Positions 41,557 to 50,045 of a stretch of 51,424 nt of DNA are shown in pieces (within the stretch, counting starts at the first letter, position 1; each line of letters starts with the position of its first letter). Location: assembly GCA_016869025.1 (NCBI GenBank), contig VGFA01000020.1, positions 1 through 51,424 on the forward strand. The letters run 5' to 3'. A model generated the notes under the pieces. That model was not told the origin of the DNA and did no database searches. It saw nothing but the letters and a program-made list of their open reading frames with translations. The position numbers were made by a program, and so were the translations under genes. This stretch comes from Armatimonadota bacterium (GTDB taxonomy: Bacteria; Sysuimicrobiota; Sysuimicrobiia; Sysuimicrobiales; Humicultoraceae).

Positions 41557-42701
41557 GAAGGCTGGTTGCAGTCCTGGTGGTGCTGGTGGCCGTCGCGGCC
41601 ACAGGCCCGACAGGGTACGGGCAGTCTCGTGTGACGCTGCAGGTGGCCATCGCCGCGGACGTCAACGTCGTCGAGGTTCACCGGAACTTCCTGGGCGTGG
41701 CGTTCAGCAAGAACCATCCGACGGTGGGTTTCAACGTTGTGGGCACCGGCACCGGCGAGGCGGCCAGCCGGGCGATCTATGCCAAACTCAAGGCGCAGGC
41801 CGATGCCGGGCGCCGGAACTGGGACATTGACGTGGCGCTGGTCTCGATGCGCTACGCCGCACAGATGGCGAGGGAGAACCTGCTGCACCGGTTCACCTCC
41901 GATCTCCAGTTCGCGCCCTACGTCGTGGGCCCAGACACGGTACGGGCGTTCGGGGTGGACATCAAGGGCTACGTGGTCCCCATGTTCCGCAACCAGATCG
42001 CCATAGCCTACAACCCGCACTTCGTGAGCAAGCCGCCCCGGACGTTCGCAGAACTCGAGACCTGGGTGAGGGCCAACCCCCGGCGGTTCGGCTACAACGG
42101 AATACGCGGCGGTGTCTCCGGGATCGGTTTCACCATGGGGTGGGTGTTCTACAAGACCGGGCAGTACGATCTGTTCGTCCAGGGACCCTACGACAAGGCC
42201 CATGAGGGGATGATCCGCTCGTCCGTCGAGCAGCTCCGGGAGTTCAACCGGAACGTCACGGTCACCTCGGGCAATGCCGGCACACTGGACGCCTTGAACC
42301 GCGGCGAGATATGGATGGGCGCGGTGTGGGTGGACCAGCTCGTGGCCTGGAAGAACGAGGGGCGCATGAACCCGGAGATTACGCCGGTGCTGATCGGGCC
42401 CGGCCTGCCCATCTACCCGCTCTACCTGACGGTACCGCGCGAGGCGGCCAACCGCGACTGGGCCGCGCGGTACATTGACCTGGTTGCCAACCCGCACATC
42501 CAGGCGAAGGTCATCGTGGAGCAGTTCGGCTGGTATCCGGGGATTGATCCCAACCGGGTGATGCCGCTGGTGTCGGACAAGGCCAAGGCACTGCTGTTCC
42601 GAGGCGTGACCGCTGAGGACCTGGCCCGCTATTCGAGGCAAATGCCGCTGGCCGAGTACTACGACTTCATCCTGCTGGCCTACGAGGAGATCGTCCGCTA
42701 G
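41553..42701 (+). CDS. ABC transporter substrate-binding protein, family 1
   Basis: The 382-residue secreted protein has a signal peptide (RRLVAVLVVLVAVAATGPTG, cleavage near YGQS) and the two-lobed family 1 fold (iron, spermidine, phosphonate, thiamine type): LQVAIAADVNVVEVHRNFLG, NWDIDVALVSMRYAAQMARE, FRNQIAIAYNPHFVSKPPRT and GYNGIRGGVSGIGFTMGWVF. It binds the ligand outside the membrane for the two permeases and ATPase that follow. The ligand is unknown. It overlaps the preceding gene by four bases; the next gene begins immediately after its stop. Confidence 0.9.
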   Translation: MRRLVAVLVVLVAVAATGPTGYGQSRVTLQVAIAADVNVVEVHRNFLGVAFSKNHPTVGFNVVGTGTGEAASRAIYAKLKAQADAGRRNWDIDVALVSMRYAAQMARENLLHRFTSDLQFAPYVVGPDTVRAFGVDIKGYVVPMFRNQIAIAYNPHFVSKPPRTFAELETWVRANPRRFGYNGIRGGVSGIGFTMGWVFYKTGQYDLFVQGPYDKAHEGMIRSSVEQLREFNRNVTVTSGNAGTLDALNRGEIWMGAVWVDQLVAWKNEGRMNPEITPVLIGPGLPIYPLYLTVPREAANRDWAARYIDLVANPHIQAKVIVEQFGWYPGIDPNRVMPLVSDKAKALLFRGVTAEDLARYSRQMPLAEYYDFILLAYEEIVR

Positions 42702-43526
42702 GTGAGCGCGGCTCGTCCGGTAGAGCAGGTCCTGTGGTGGCTGGCGGCGATACCGGCCACCATGGTGATCATCGTTGGCTTTGGGCTTCCGCTGGTGCAG
42801 TCGCTGGTCGCGTCGTTCACGCGCGACGGCGTCCTGACGCTGGCGAACTACGAGCTGGTCTACCGGCTGTACAGGCAGGACGTCGTCTACACGGTCATGG
42901 TGGCCGCTGCGGGACTGGTGCTGACCTTCGGGATCGGCATCCCCCTCAGCGGCTACCTGCGGCTGCGCCACTCGCAGACCGCGGAGTTCCTGCTGAAGGT
43001 CCCGCTCTTCGTGCCGTTCGTGGTCGTCGGGCACGCGATGCGCATCTTTCTGGCACCGCGGGGCACGTTGCCTTCCTTGCTGCACGCGCTGGGGCTGGTA
43101 TCACCAGACACGACCCTGGCAATCAGCGAAGGATGGATTGGGCTTCCGATAGCACTGGCGTGGAAGCACCTGGCCCTGGTGGTCCTGCTGCTGATGGGCG
43201 CGTTCCGGGGGGTGGGCGAGGAGTACCTGGAGGCCGCGCGGGGCTTCGGCGCTGGGACGTTCCGGCAGATCTGGGCGGTGCTAGTTCCCATGGCGGCACC
43301 GTCAATCGGGCTGGCCGCGGTGCTATCGCTTACGTCGATGCTGGCCTCGTTCTCGATCCCCCTGATGATGACGAAGGGGTCCGGGCCGCAGATGTTGATG
43401 ATTGATCTGTACCACCGCTACGGGCTGCACGGCGACTTCGGTACGGCCAGCGCTATCGGTGTCGTGTCCTACCTCCTGGCCGCGGGCGCGGCCTACTACT
43501 ACCTGAAGGGCGTCATGCGACAGTGA
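42702..43526 (+). CDS. ABC transporter permease
   Basis: The 274-residue protein has six predicted helices and the EAA-type cytoplasmic loop before helix 5: GEEYLEAARGFGAGTFRQIW. Its N-terminal helix starts WWLAAIPATMVIIVGFGLPL. It forms half of the membrane channel. GTG start follows the preceding TAG stop with no gap. The next permease overlaps its stop by four bases. Confidence 0.9.
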   Translation: MSAARPVEQVLWWLAAIPATMVIIVGFGLPLVQSLVASFTRDGVLTLANYELVYRLYRQDVVYTVMVAAAGLVLTFGIGIPLSGYLRLRHSQTAEFLLKVPLFVPFVVVGHAMRIFLAPRGTLPSLLHALGLVSPDTTLAISEGWIGLPIALAWKHLALVVLLLMGAFRGVGEEYLEAARGFGAGTFRQIWAVLVPMAAPSIGLAAVLSLTSMLASFSIPLMMTKGSGPQMLMIDLYHRYGLHGDFGTASAIGVVSYLLAAGAAYYYLKGVMRQ

Positions 43527-44368
43527 ACGCGACCGGGCTGCGTGCGCCCAACCTGCGAGACCGGCCCAGGGGACTGCTGGCGCTGGCCCTGAGGGCGGCG
43601 CTCGTGGCCGTGCTCCTGGGAGCCATTGTCGGGCCGCTGGCAGGGCTGGTGCTGTGGTCGGTTGCCGAGCGCTGGCACTGGCCGGCGCTGTTGCCCCAGC
43701 AGGTCGGACTGAAGTATTGGGCCCGCATCACCCAGGGAGATCTGCTGGCCGCCCTCACCCGCGGCGTGGCGATAGCATCGGTGACCACCGTGGCGGCTCT
43801 GGTAACCGCAATCCCGGTCTCCTACGGGGCCGCCAGGGCGCGCCTGCCGCTGGGCCCGGTGTTGCTCATGCTGTTCCTTCTGCCCCAGGCCTTTCCGCAG
43901 TTGCCGGTTTTCGCCAGCGCCGCGGTGCTGTTCTACCGCTGGAACCTGGCGGGCACGTATGCAGGCGTCGTGCTGATCCACCTGGTCGGCGGGCTGGTCT
44001 ACGCCGTTTGGACAATGACCGCCGTCTTCCGCGCGATAGGGGAGGACATTGAGGAGGCGGCCATAAATCTCGGCGCCTCGGTTACGCGGACGTTCTTCCG
44101 GATCTCGCTGCCGCTGGCGCTGCCGGGCGTGGTGGCCAGTTCGATCCTGGTCTTCATATACTCGCTGGATGAGTTCACCGGAACCCTGCTGGTGGGCGCA
44201 CCGTACGTCACTACGCTGCCCGTCTACATGTACACAGCGAGCCTGGGATATGAACTCCAGATTGCCTCGGTCACCGCGCTCGTCCTGATGGTGCCCGGGG
44301 TGCTCCTCCTGGTGCTCATGGAACGCTTCCTGCGGGCCGAATACCTGGCGTTCTTTGGGCGCCTGTGA
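43523..44368 (+). CDS. ABC transporter permease
   Basis: The 281-residue second permease has six helices and the loop GEDIEEAAINLGASVTRTFF with the EAA-like motif. It pairs with the preceding permease. The GTG start overlaps the previous stop. The ATPase gene follows after 42 bases. As in PotBC- and PhnV-like systems, two different permeases form the channel. Confidence 0.9.
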   Translation: MNATGLRAPNLRDRPRGLLALALRAALVAVLLGAIVGPLAGLVLWSVAERWHWPALLPQQVGLKYWARITQGDLLAALTRGVAIASVTTVAALVTAIPVSYGAARARLPLGPVLLMLFLLPQAFPQLPVFASAAVLFYRWNLAGTYAGVVLIHLVGGLVYAVWTMTAVFRAIGEDIEEAAINLGASVTRTFFRISLPLALPGVVASSILVFIYSLDEFTGTLLVGAPYVTTLPVYMYTASLGYELQIASVTALVLMVPGVLLLVLMERFLRAEYLAFFGRL

Positions 44369-44410
44369 GCGCGCCCGGAGTGTGATCTGGTCGGAGGGTG
44401 ACATAGAACG

Positions 44411-45421
44411 ATGCACGTTCGCGTCGAAGACCTAACCAAGCGGTACGGACAGGTCACCGCGCTGGACGGCGTGAGCCAGACCTTCCCGTCGGGCGCCCTG
44501 ACCGCGGTGGTCGGCCCCTCGGGGTGCGGCAAGACCACGCTACTGCGCTGCCTGGCCGGATTCGTGGCCCCGGACCGCGGCCGGCTCTGGATGGGTGATC
44601 GGGACGTTACGCACACGCAGCCCCAATCGCGCGACGCGGCCATGGTCTTTCAGAGCTATGCCCTTTGGCCCCACATGACGGTCTTTGAGAACCTGGCCTT
44701 TGCCCTGCGACTGCGCAAGGTCTCCCGCGGCGATGTCGGGCGGAGGGTGCGTGAGGCGCTGGACCTGGTAGAACTCGACCGCGTGCCCGGGATAGAGGAT
44801 CGGAGGCCCCGCCAGCTCTCGGGCGGGCAGCAGCAGCGCGTGGCCCTTGCCCGGGCCATCGTCGTGCGGCCGCAGGTGCTGTTGCTGGACGAACCGCTCA
44901 GCAACCTGGACGCGAAAATCCGCCACCGCGTGCGCGTCGAGATCCGGGCGCTTCAGCGCCGGACAGGCATCACCGCCATCTACGTCACCCACGACCAGGA
45001 AGAGGCGATGAGCATCGCGGACATGGTCGTGGTCATGGAGGGCGGGCGCGTTGCGCAGGCAGGCCGTCCCGAAGAGGTGTATGCGCGACCCAAGAGCCCA
45101 TTTGTGGCGGAGTTCCTGGGCTCCACGAACGTGCTTGCGGCGGTGATGGATCCCGATGGCCGGATCCTGCCATCCGCGGCCGGCTCGCTCATCTTCCGCG
45201 CGGAGGACATTCAACTGGCATCGCCGCGGGAACCGGCGCCCGCGGGCTCGGCCTGGGTGGATGGTGAGATTGTGGATGTGCTCTTCCTGGGGGCGGGATA
45301 CCGCGCGTACGTGCGGGTGGGCGAAGAGGTGATAATGGCGGATAACCGCACCCCGATGCCGCGCGGAGCCGTGCGCGCGGTGATTCGCCTGGAGAAGGTG
45401 TTCGCGTTCGGTAGGGACTAG
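44411..45421 (+). CDS. ABC transporter ATP-binding protein
   Basis: The 336-residue ATPase has Walker A GPSGCGKTT, Q-loop (VFQSYALWPHMTV), ABC signature LSGGQQQRVALARAI, Walker B LLLDEPLSNLD and the switch His in YVTHDQEEAMSIAD. A C-terminal TOBE-like segment follows (LGSTNVLAAVMDPDGRI). It powers the importer with the two permeases. PotA/FbpC-like relatives move polyamines, iron or phosphonates. AGGGTGACATAGAACG precedes the ATG. Confidence 0.93.
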   Translation: MHVRVEDLTKRYGQVTALDGVSQTFPSGALTAVVGPSGCGKTTLLRCLAGFVAPDRGRLWMGDRDVTHTQPQSRDAAMVFQSYALWPHMTVFENLAFALRLRKVSRGDVGRRVREALDLVELDRVPGIEDRRPRQLSGGQQQRVALARAIVVRPQVLLLDEPLSNLDAKIRHRVRVEIRALQRRTGITAIYVTHDQEEAMSIADMVVVMEGGRVAQAGRPEEVYARPKSPFVAEFLGSTNVLAAVMDPDGRILPSAAGSLIFRAEDIQLASPREPAPAGSAWVDGEIVDVLFLGAGYRAYVRVGEEVIMADNRTPMPRGAVRAVIRLEKVFAFGRD

Positions 45422-45425
45422 AACA

Positions 45426-45473
45426 GGCCCCACCCGGGTACACGGACCCATGGGACCGCATACCCACGGGGCC
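45426..45473. repeat. Nested inverted repeats after the ABC operon
   Basis: GGCCCC (45426-45431) pairs with GGGGCC (45468-45473), and GGGTA (45436-45440) with TACCC (45461-45465). The centre CCCATGGG (45447-45454) is a further palindrome. It could form a long hairpin at the end of the operon; lacking a T-run, it may serve as a processing or termination signal. The 190 bases from 45422 to 45616 contain nothing else clear. Confidence 0.45.
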
Positions 45474-45616
45474 ACATACCATGGGTAGGGCGTTCTGCGG
45501 CGCGCCAGGCGTGGCCTTGGCCGACTTCGGAATCACTGCCGCGTCGCGTGCGTTCTATCTATTGTGTATTGTTCTGGGCTAACGGTCGGGCGCATGGAAG
45601 GCAGGGGGTTCAAACG

Positions 45617-46054
45617 GTGAGCGGAAGTCGTGGAGAGCGGGCCTACTCGCTCATAGAGCTTGTGGTCGTGTTATCCTTGGTGGGCATCCTGCTCTCGCTG
45701 GCCGTTCATAGCATTCGCCTGGCCGCCGCCCGCGAGGAGATTGACGGGTGGGTCCGCGGCGTCGCGGCCGACCTCAGCTCCGGGCAGCAGGACGCGATCA
45801 CCCGGCGGGCTAGCGTGCGGGCGACGTTCATGGATCAAACGTACACGATCGCCGTGGACGGCGGTGCGATCCTCCGGCAGGAGATCCTGCCCGGGCACAT
45901 CACGTTTGGGTCCCCGCAGCAGCAGGTGGTCTTCGACCGCAGGGGCGTACCTTCGGCACCGCTGACGCTGACGGTAAGCAGCATCTCCACAGGGCGGTCA
46001 TACACCATTCAGGTGGCAGGCGGCACAGGCAGGGTGAGCTACAGTGAGCAGTAG
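45617..46054 (+). CDS. Type IV/II-secretion minor prepilin (GspH/FimT-like)
   Basis: The 145-residue protein begins with a prepilin leader and hydrophobic helix: RAYSLIELVVVLSLVGILLS, with the +5 Glu of mature pilins (SLIE) and Ala rather than Gly before the cleavage site. A FimT/GspH-like beta domain follows (TYTIAVDGGAILRQEILPG). It is the first of four minor-pilin-like genes. Shine-Dalgarno GGGGG lies nine bases before GTG 45617; earlier starts lack one. The protein should be processed by a prepilin peptidase encoded elsewhere. Confidence 0.82.
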   Translation: MSGSRGERAYSLIELVVVLSLVGILLSLAVHSIRLAAAREEIDGWVRGVAADLSSGQQDAITRRASVRATFMDQTYTIAVDGGAILRQEILPGHITFGSPQQQVVFDRRGVPSAPLTLTVSSISTGRSYTIQVAGGTGRVSYSEQ

Positions 46055-46481
46055 GAGGAACCGGGGCGGCTTCACCCTCATAGAGGTGGTCGTTGCCGTG
46101 GCCGTTCTGGGAGTGATGGCCACCACCGTGCTGGGAGGGGTTCTCTTCAGCCTGACCCAGTCGCGCAGGGCCCAAATTCGGGCACAGGCCGCGGCCTGGG
46201 TGCAGTCGGAGCTGGACTTCCTGCGGGTCCAGGGCTACGGGATTCCGGTCACGACGGCGCCGCGCCGGTTCCCGGACACCACTCAGCCCAACGAAGGGTA
46301 CATTGACTACGCGAATCTGCTTGAGCCCCGCGTTCCGGCCGGGTTCTATCAGGCCGAAGTAGAGGTGACCCCGGTCTCCGGCATACCGCTCAAGCGGCTT
46401 GTGGTGCGGCTGTATCAGACGCCGACCTCGCAGCCATACACAATCCTGGTGACCTATGTGTCGAACTTCACCTACCAGTAG
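46044..46481 (+). CDS. Minor prepilin (PilV-like)
   Basis: The 145-residue protein has the prepilin motif GGFTLIEVVVAVAVLGVMAT, cleavage after the second Gly and Glu at +5. A globular part follows (EGYIDYANLLEPRVPAGFY and SQPYTILVTYVSNFTYQ). It overlaps the preceding gene by 11 bases with GTG start. The set FimT, PilV, PilW, PilX is the usual minor-pilin order, and these proteins prime pilus assembly. Confidence 0.85.
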   Translation: MSSRRNRGGFTLIEVVVAVAVLGVMATTVLGGVLFSLTQSRRAQIRAQAAAWVQSELDFLRVQGYGIPVTTAPRRFPDTTQPNEGYIDYANLLEPRVPAGFYQAEVEVTPVSGIPLKRLVVRLYQTPTSQPYTILVTYVSNFTYQ

Positions 46482-46494
46482 GGCCCCGACCAGG

Positions 46495-47229
46495 ATGCCG
46501 GCGCAGGGGCAGGGGCCGGCGGGCGTACTCCGGGGTCAGGCCGGGACCACCCTGGTCGAGATGCTGGTTGCCATCCTCGTGATGGCTATTGTGATCGGGA
46601 CGATGTCGGTGCTGGTGGGCGCAGCGGTGCGCGGCAAGATGATCGTCGCCGTGCGTACCGCCGATACCGAGTCGGCGCGGCAGACCCTGGAGTGGATGTC
46701 CGAACGGCTGCGCAACGCCGGCCTGAACGTCTATCCAAACGCCCAGGTGGAGCTGCGCTGCAGGGACATGGTGGTGGCGGAGGACTCCGGCCTTCGCCCC
46801 CGGTCGGGAAGCGTCCATGTGAGCGGCGAGATCTTGAACTCGGACCTCGTCGCGGGCAACGAGGTCATCACTCTGGGCTACCGCCTCGAGAACGGCGTGG
46901 TCGTAGAGGAGATGGCTCCGTGCTCCGTGGCCTGGAACTCCTCCACCGTCTCCTCGTCCGCGGTCTCTAACCCGCGCATCCCTGTGACCTCGCTGGTGTT
47001 CAGGTACTTCGCGCGCACGGGCGATCTGATTCCCGTCCCCTCTGGCGGGCAGATCACCGACCCGGAGCAGGTCCGCGGCATCCGGCTCATCGAGGTCACG
47101 CTGACCGTCCAGGGAGAAGAAGGCACGTCCGGCGCGCAGACACAGACCTTCACGCGCCTGGTCATGTTGCGCAATCCCCGGCCCGACGTGAACAACTGGA
47201 TAAGCCCATCGGAGACGAATCCGCCATGA
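46495..47229 (+). CDS. Minor prepilin (PilW-like)
   Basis: The 244-residue protein has a prepilin motif GQAGTTLVEMLVAILVMAI with Glu at +5 and a leader of about 17 residues. PilW-like landmarks are ESARQTLEWMSERLRNAGLN and GNEVITLGYRLENGVV. It begins 13 bases after the previous gene and overlaps the next by four (ATGA). The start at ATG 46495 gives a leader of normal length; GTG 46456 is inside the previous gene. Confidence 0.83.
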   Translation: MPAQGQGPAGVLRGQAGTTLVEMLVAILVMAIVIGTMSVLVGAAVRGKMIVAVRTADTESARQTLEWMSERLRNAGLNVYPNAQVELRCRDMVVAEDSGLRPRSGSVHVSGEILNSDLVAGNEVITLGYRLENGVVVEEMAPCSVAWNSSTVSSSAVSNPRIPVTSLVFRYFARTGDLIPVPSGGQITDPEQVRGIRLIEVTLTVQGEEGTSGAQTQTFTRLVMLRNPRPDVNNWISPSETNPP

Positions 47230-48661
47230 AAACCGCAAGCAGCATCGAGCGGGGCGCGGCCCTGCTCTCCACGATCCTCGTACTCACCTCGTACTCACGC
47301 TGATCATGATAGTTACCGCTGCCGTGATGATCGTGGTCAGGTCCGACCTGGCGGCGGGAATCCGCCAGCAGCAGGCCGTGCAGGTCTTCAACGTGGCCGA
47401 GGCCGGCCTTCACTACGCCATCGCCCGCATGCAGGCCCTCGGCCCGGCTTCCGCCACCTACACCGGCGAGGCCGCGGCTGTGCCCATCAGCACCGACGGA
47501 ACCGCTGGCGGGGCAGTAGGCTTCGCCGCGATCACCGTCAGGTGTCTGGACACCACGATCCCTACCGGCACCGGCTGCACCCAGAACTCCGCCTACCGGC
47601 GGATTCGGTCCGAGGGCCGTCTCTCCACCCCGGGTCCCACGCGTGTGGTAAGCGCGATAGTTGAGGGCACGACCTCTTCCACCAGCAACTACGCCATCTG
47701 TGCCTACGACGGTGTCAACCTCGATCAGGGCGTGAGGATCTACGGCGACGTGGGCAGCAACGGCAACATCACCCTGGCCCGGGGAGGCACACCGTCAAAG
47801 GTCTGTGACTCCAACGCCGGCGGCGCCTGTCCGGCACCGGTGCCGGCCCCGGCGCAGGGTTACTCCGGGAGCGTCTACGCGGCGGGCTCGATTACCTGCG
47901 GCGGCGGCGCCTGCACCTCGGCGCAGATCGAAGGGACCCTTGCGCCCAACCAACCGGCAGGGTCGGTCTGCCCGGCCGTGACGCTTGCCCCTCCTTCGTC
48001 GGCGGGTGCCAGCCCCCTCACTGTGGCCGCGGGTACCACCGTAACGCTCGATCCGTCGGTGAACTACGGCGACGTGACCCTGGCCTCATCCGGTACCAGT
48101 GTCTGCCCGGCCGACGTATCCCAGCGCGCTACGCTGATCATAGACTCCGGCACTGATCCCAGCGCCACCGTCACGGTGCGTATGCGCCGGCTCTGGGTCG
48201 GCAAGTGCGCCCGCCTGGTGATCACCGGATCAGGAAGGGTGGCGCTCTGGCTGCTGGAGCCCGAATCCAACCCTGCCAGCGCGGCCAGGCAGGCGCTCAA
48301 GGCAGAGCAGTTGTCCGTCTTCGGATCTACCACAACCGGAGCGACCCCCTCTGCAATCACCGGCGACCGGTTCACGATCAACGTCCTGTCCAACAAGCCG
48401 AATGGAGACGCGGGCGACTGTCTGGCCGGGGATGCCACGTGCGGCGCCGTGCACTTCAACCAATCCGGGCTGATCTCCGGGACCTTCATCGTGCCGGGCG
48501 GCGGCTTCGAGCTGGACCAGGCGCAGCTCACCAACGGCGCCATCCTCTCGTATCAGATGCAGTTCGACCAGAATACCGACTTCTACTGGGATCCGGCATC
48601 GAGGATCGGCGGAGGGGGCCTTGCCAACTTCGACCGGCTGAAGACCTGGAAAGATCAATAG
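47226..48661 (+). pseudogene. PilX-like minor pilin gene interrupted by an 11-bp duplication
   Basis: ATG 47226 begins a PilX-like N-terminus (MKTASSIERGAALLSTILVL), but the frame ends at a TGA after 25 codons. A second reading frame from ATG 47306 (451 residues) continues with the expected MIVTAAVMIVVRSDLAAGIR and the large C-terminal domain (DRFTINVLSN, GTFIVPGGGF). The break coincides with two tandem copies of CTCGTACTCAC (47277-47298). Removing one restores a single frame of 474 residues reading STILVLTLIMIVTAAVMIVV. The gene may be inactive, phase-variable, or an assembly artefact; the ORF alone would lack the helix start. Confidence 0.8.
47277..47298 (+). repeat. 11-bp tandem duplication causing a frameshift
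   Basis: CTCGTACTCAC occurs twice end to end. Eleven is not a multiple of three, so the second copy shifts the PilX-like frame. The repeat could be gained or lost by slipped replication. Confidence 0.9.
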
Positions 48662-48665
48662 GGGT

Positions 48666-48753
48666 TGGTGCGGAAGGGGAGATTTGAACTCCCACGAGCT
48701 TTTGGCCCACAGGCTCCTGAGGCCTGCGCGTCTGCCAATTCCGCCACTTCCGC
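48666..48753 (-). tRNA. tRNA-Leu (CAG)
   Basis: The minus strand folds as a class II tRNA: acceptor GCGGAAG/CTTCCGC, anticodon stem CAGGC/GCCTG with loop CTCAGGA and anticodon CAG, a long variable arm, T-arm GGGAGTTCAAATCTCCC and encoded CCA at the end. It lies between the pilin operon and rsmI on the opposite strand. Confidence 0.95.
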
Positions 48754-48781
48754 ACGCATCTAGTGCAAAATCCAAAATCAA

Positions 48782-48810
48782 GGATAGCCAGCCAACCGCG
48801 GTGCTGTCAA
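48782..48810 (-). promoter_or_regulatory. Promoter of the tRNA-Leu gene
   Basis: On the minus strand, TTGACA (48805-48810) and CTATCC (48782-48787) are separated by 17 bases, with the -10 followed by T. It is placed about 30 bases upstream of the tRNA 5' end. Confidence 0.6.
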
Positions 48811-48886
48811 GGACGCGGCAGGTGCCGCTCTATGCCGCTGGACAAGCAGGCGGCGCTGGTGCTATTGCAGGGTCGAGGGGCGAGAG

Positions 48887-49771
48887 ATGAGCGCGTTAGG
48901 CACGCTCTACCTTGTGGCGACGCCGATCGGCAACCTGGAGGACATTACGGGCCGCGCGGTGCGCGTGCTGCGCGAGGCCAGCGTGGTCGCGTGCGAGGAC
49001 ACGCGTCACACGCGCGGCCTGCTGGCCCACCTGGGGATCCGGACGCCGACGCTCAGTCTCCACGAGCACAACGAGCGCGCCCGCATCCCGCAGATCCTGG
49101 GCCTGCTGCGCGAGGGCAGGAGCGTGGCCGTGGTGTCCGATGCCGGCACGCCCGCGATCTCCGACCCAGGTACTCGGTTGGTGGCCGCGGCTGTGCAGGG
49201 CGGGTTCGAGGTAGTGCCGGTCCCAGGCGCGAGCGCCGTGACCGCGGTCGTGCCCCTGGCCGACTTCCGGGCGGATCGGTTCGCCTTCATAGGATTCCTC
49301 CCGGCCAAGGCCGGCGAGCGGCGGCGCGTCCTTGCCGCGCTGGCCCAGTTGCCGATGGCCCTTGTGCTGTTTGAGGGCCCGCACCGCGTGCGCGACACGC
49401 TGGCCGACATCGAGTCGGTATTGGGCCCGCGCCGGGTGGTGCTGGCGCGCGAGCTTACCAAGGTGCACGAGGAGGTCCTGCGCGGCACCGCGGCCGAGGT
49501 GCGCGCGGCATTGAGCGCGGCGCCCAGGGGCGAGGTTACGCTGCTGGTTGAGGGCGCGGATGAGGGTTCGGTTGCGGGCGCGGGCGAGGCCGTGATCGCG
49601 GCCGGATCTTCGCCGTCCGGCGGCCGGGCACAGGAGCGCGCGTCCCCCAAGGAGTTCGCGGCGCGCCTTGTGGCGCAGGGGCTCTCCCGGCGTGACGCTG
49701 CCAAGGCGCTCGCCGAGGCGTACGGCCTGCCATCGCGCGACGCCTACAAGATCGCCAGCGGGGTAGTGTGA
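48887..49771 (+). CDS. rsmI: 16S rRNA 2'-O-ribose methyltransferase RsmI
   Basis: RsmI methylates the 2' oxygen of C1402 in 16S rRNA using SAM. The 294-residue protein has the tetrapyrrole-methylase fold and the family motifs GTLYLVATPIGNLEDITGRA, VACEDTRHTRGLLAHLGI, VVSDAGTPAISDPG and FIGFLPAKAGERRR. It begins with an ATG after AGGGTCGAGGGGCGAG. It precedes DUF2007 and methyltransferase genes and, after 1.6 kb, metG, a neighbourhood seen in several bacterial groups. Confidence 0.95.
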   Translation: MSALGTLYLVATPIGNLEDITGRAVRVLREASVVACEDTRHTRGLLAHLGIRTPTLSLHEHNERARIPQILGLLREGRSVAVVSDAGTPAISDPGTRLVAAAVQGGFEVVPVPGASAVTAVVPLADFRADRFAFIGFLPAKAGERRRVLAALAQLPMALVLFEGPHRVRDTLADIESVLGPRRVVLARELTKVHEEVLRGTAAEVRAALSAAPRGEVTLLVEGADEGSVAGAGEAVIAAGSSPSGGRAQERASPKEFAARLVAQGLSRRDAAKALAEAYGLPSRDAYKIASGVV

Positions 49772-49772
49772 G

Positions 49773-50045
49773 ATGCCCGTCTGGCCTGCGCCGGGAGACG
49801 TCGTGGTGGTGCACAGCGCCGCCAGCGAGTTCGAGGCCATCGCGATCCGCGATCTGCTCGAGGCCGTCGGCGTGCACGCGATGATCCGCTCGCGCGTGGT
49901 TCCCGGCTACGGGGTGCCGACGATGGCCGGCGACCAGGCCGGCATCGTGGCGGAGATCATCGTGCGCCCCGAGCAGAAGGACGACGCCCGCGCGCTGATT
50001 GCCGACTACCTGGCCGCACTCGAGGAGGAGGACGCTCCGCCGTGA
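49773..50045 (+). CDS. DUF2007 putative signal-transducing protein
   Basis: The 90-residue protein is of the DUF2007 family: VVVVHSAASEFEAIAIRDLL, EAVGVHAMIRSRVVPGYGVP and AEIIVRPEQKDDARALIADY. The fold resembles ACT-like or signalling domains; no function is known. It is translated right after rsmI, and its stop overlaps the next gene by four bases. Confidence 0.85.
   Translation: MPVWPAPGDVVVVHSAASEFEAIAIRDLLEAVGVHAMIRSRVVPGYGVPTMAGDQAGIVAEIIVRPEQKDDARALIADYLAALEEEDAPP

Noticed and set aside
45422-45616. CRISPR-like or tandem repeats in the spacer before the pilin operon
   Set aside because: Several palindromes, but no regularly spaced repeats; no CRISPR array was seen anywhere in the window.
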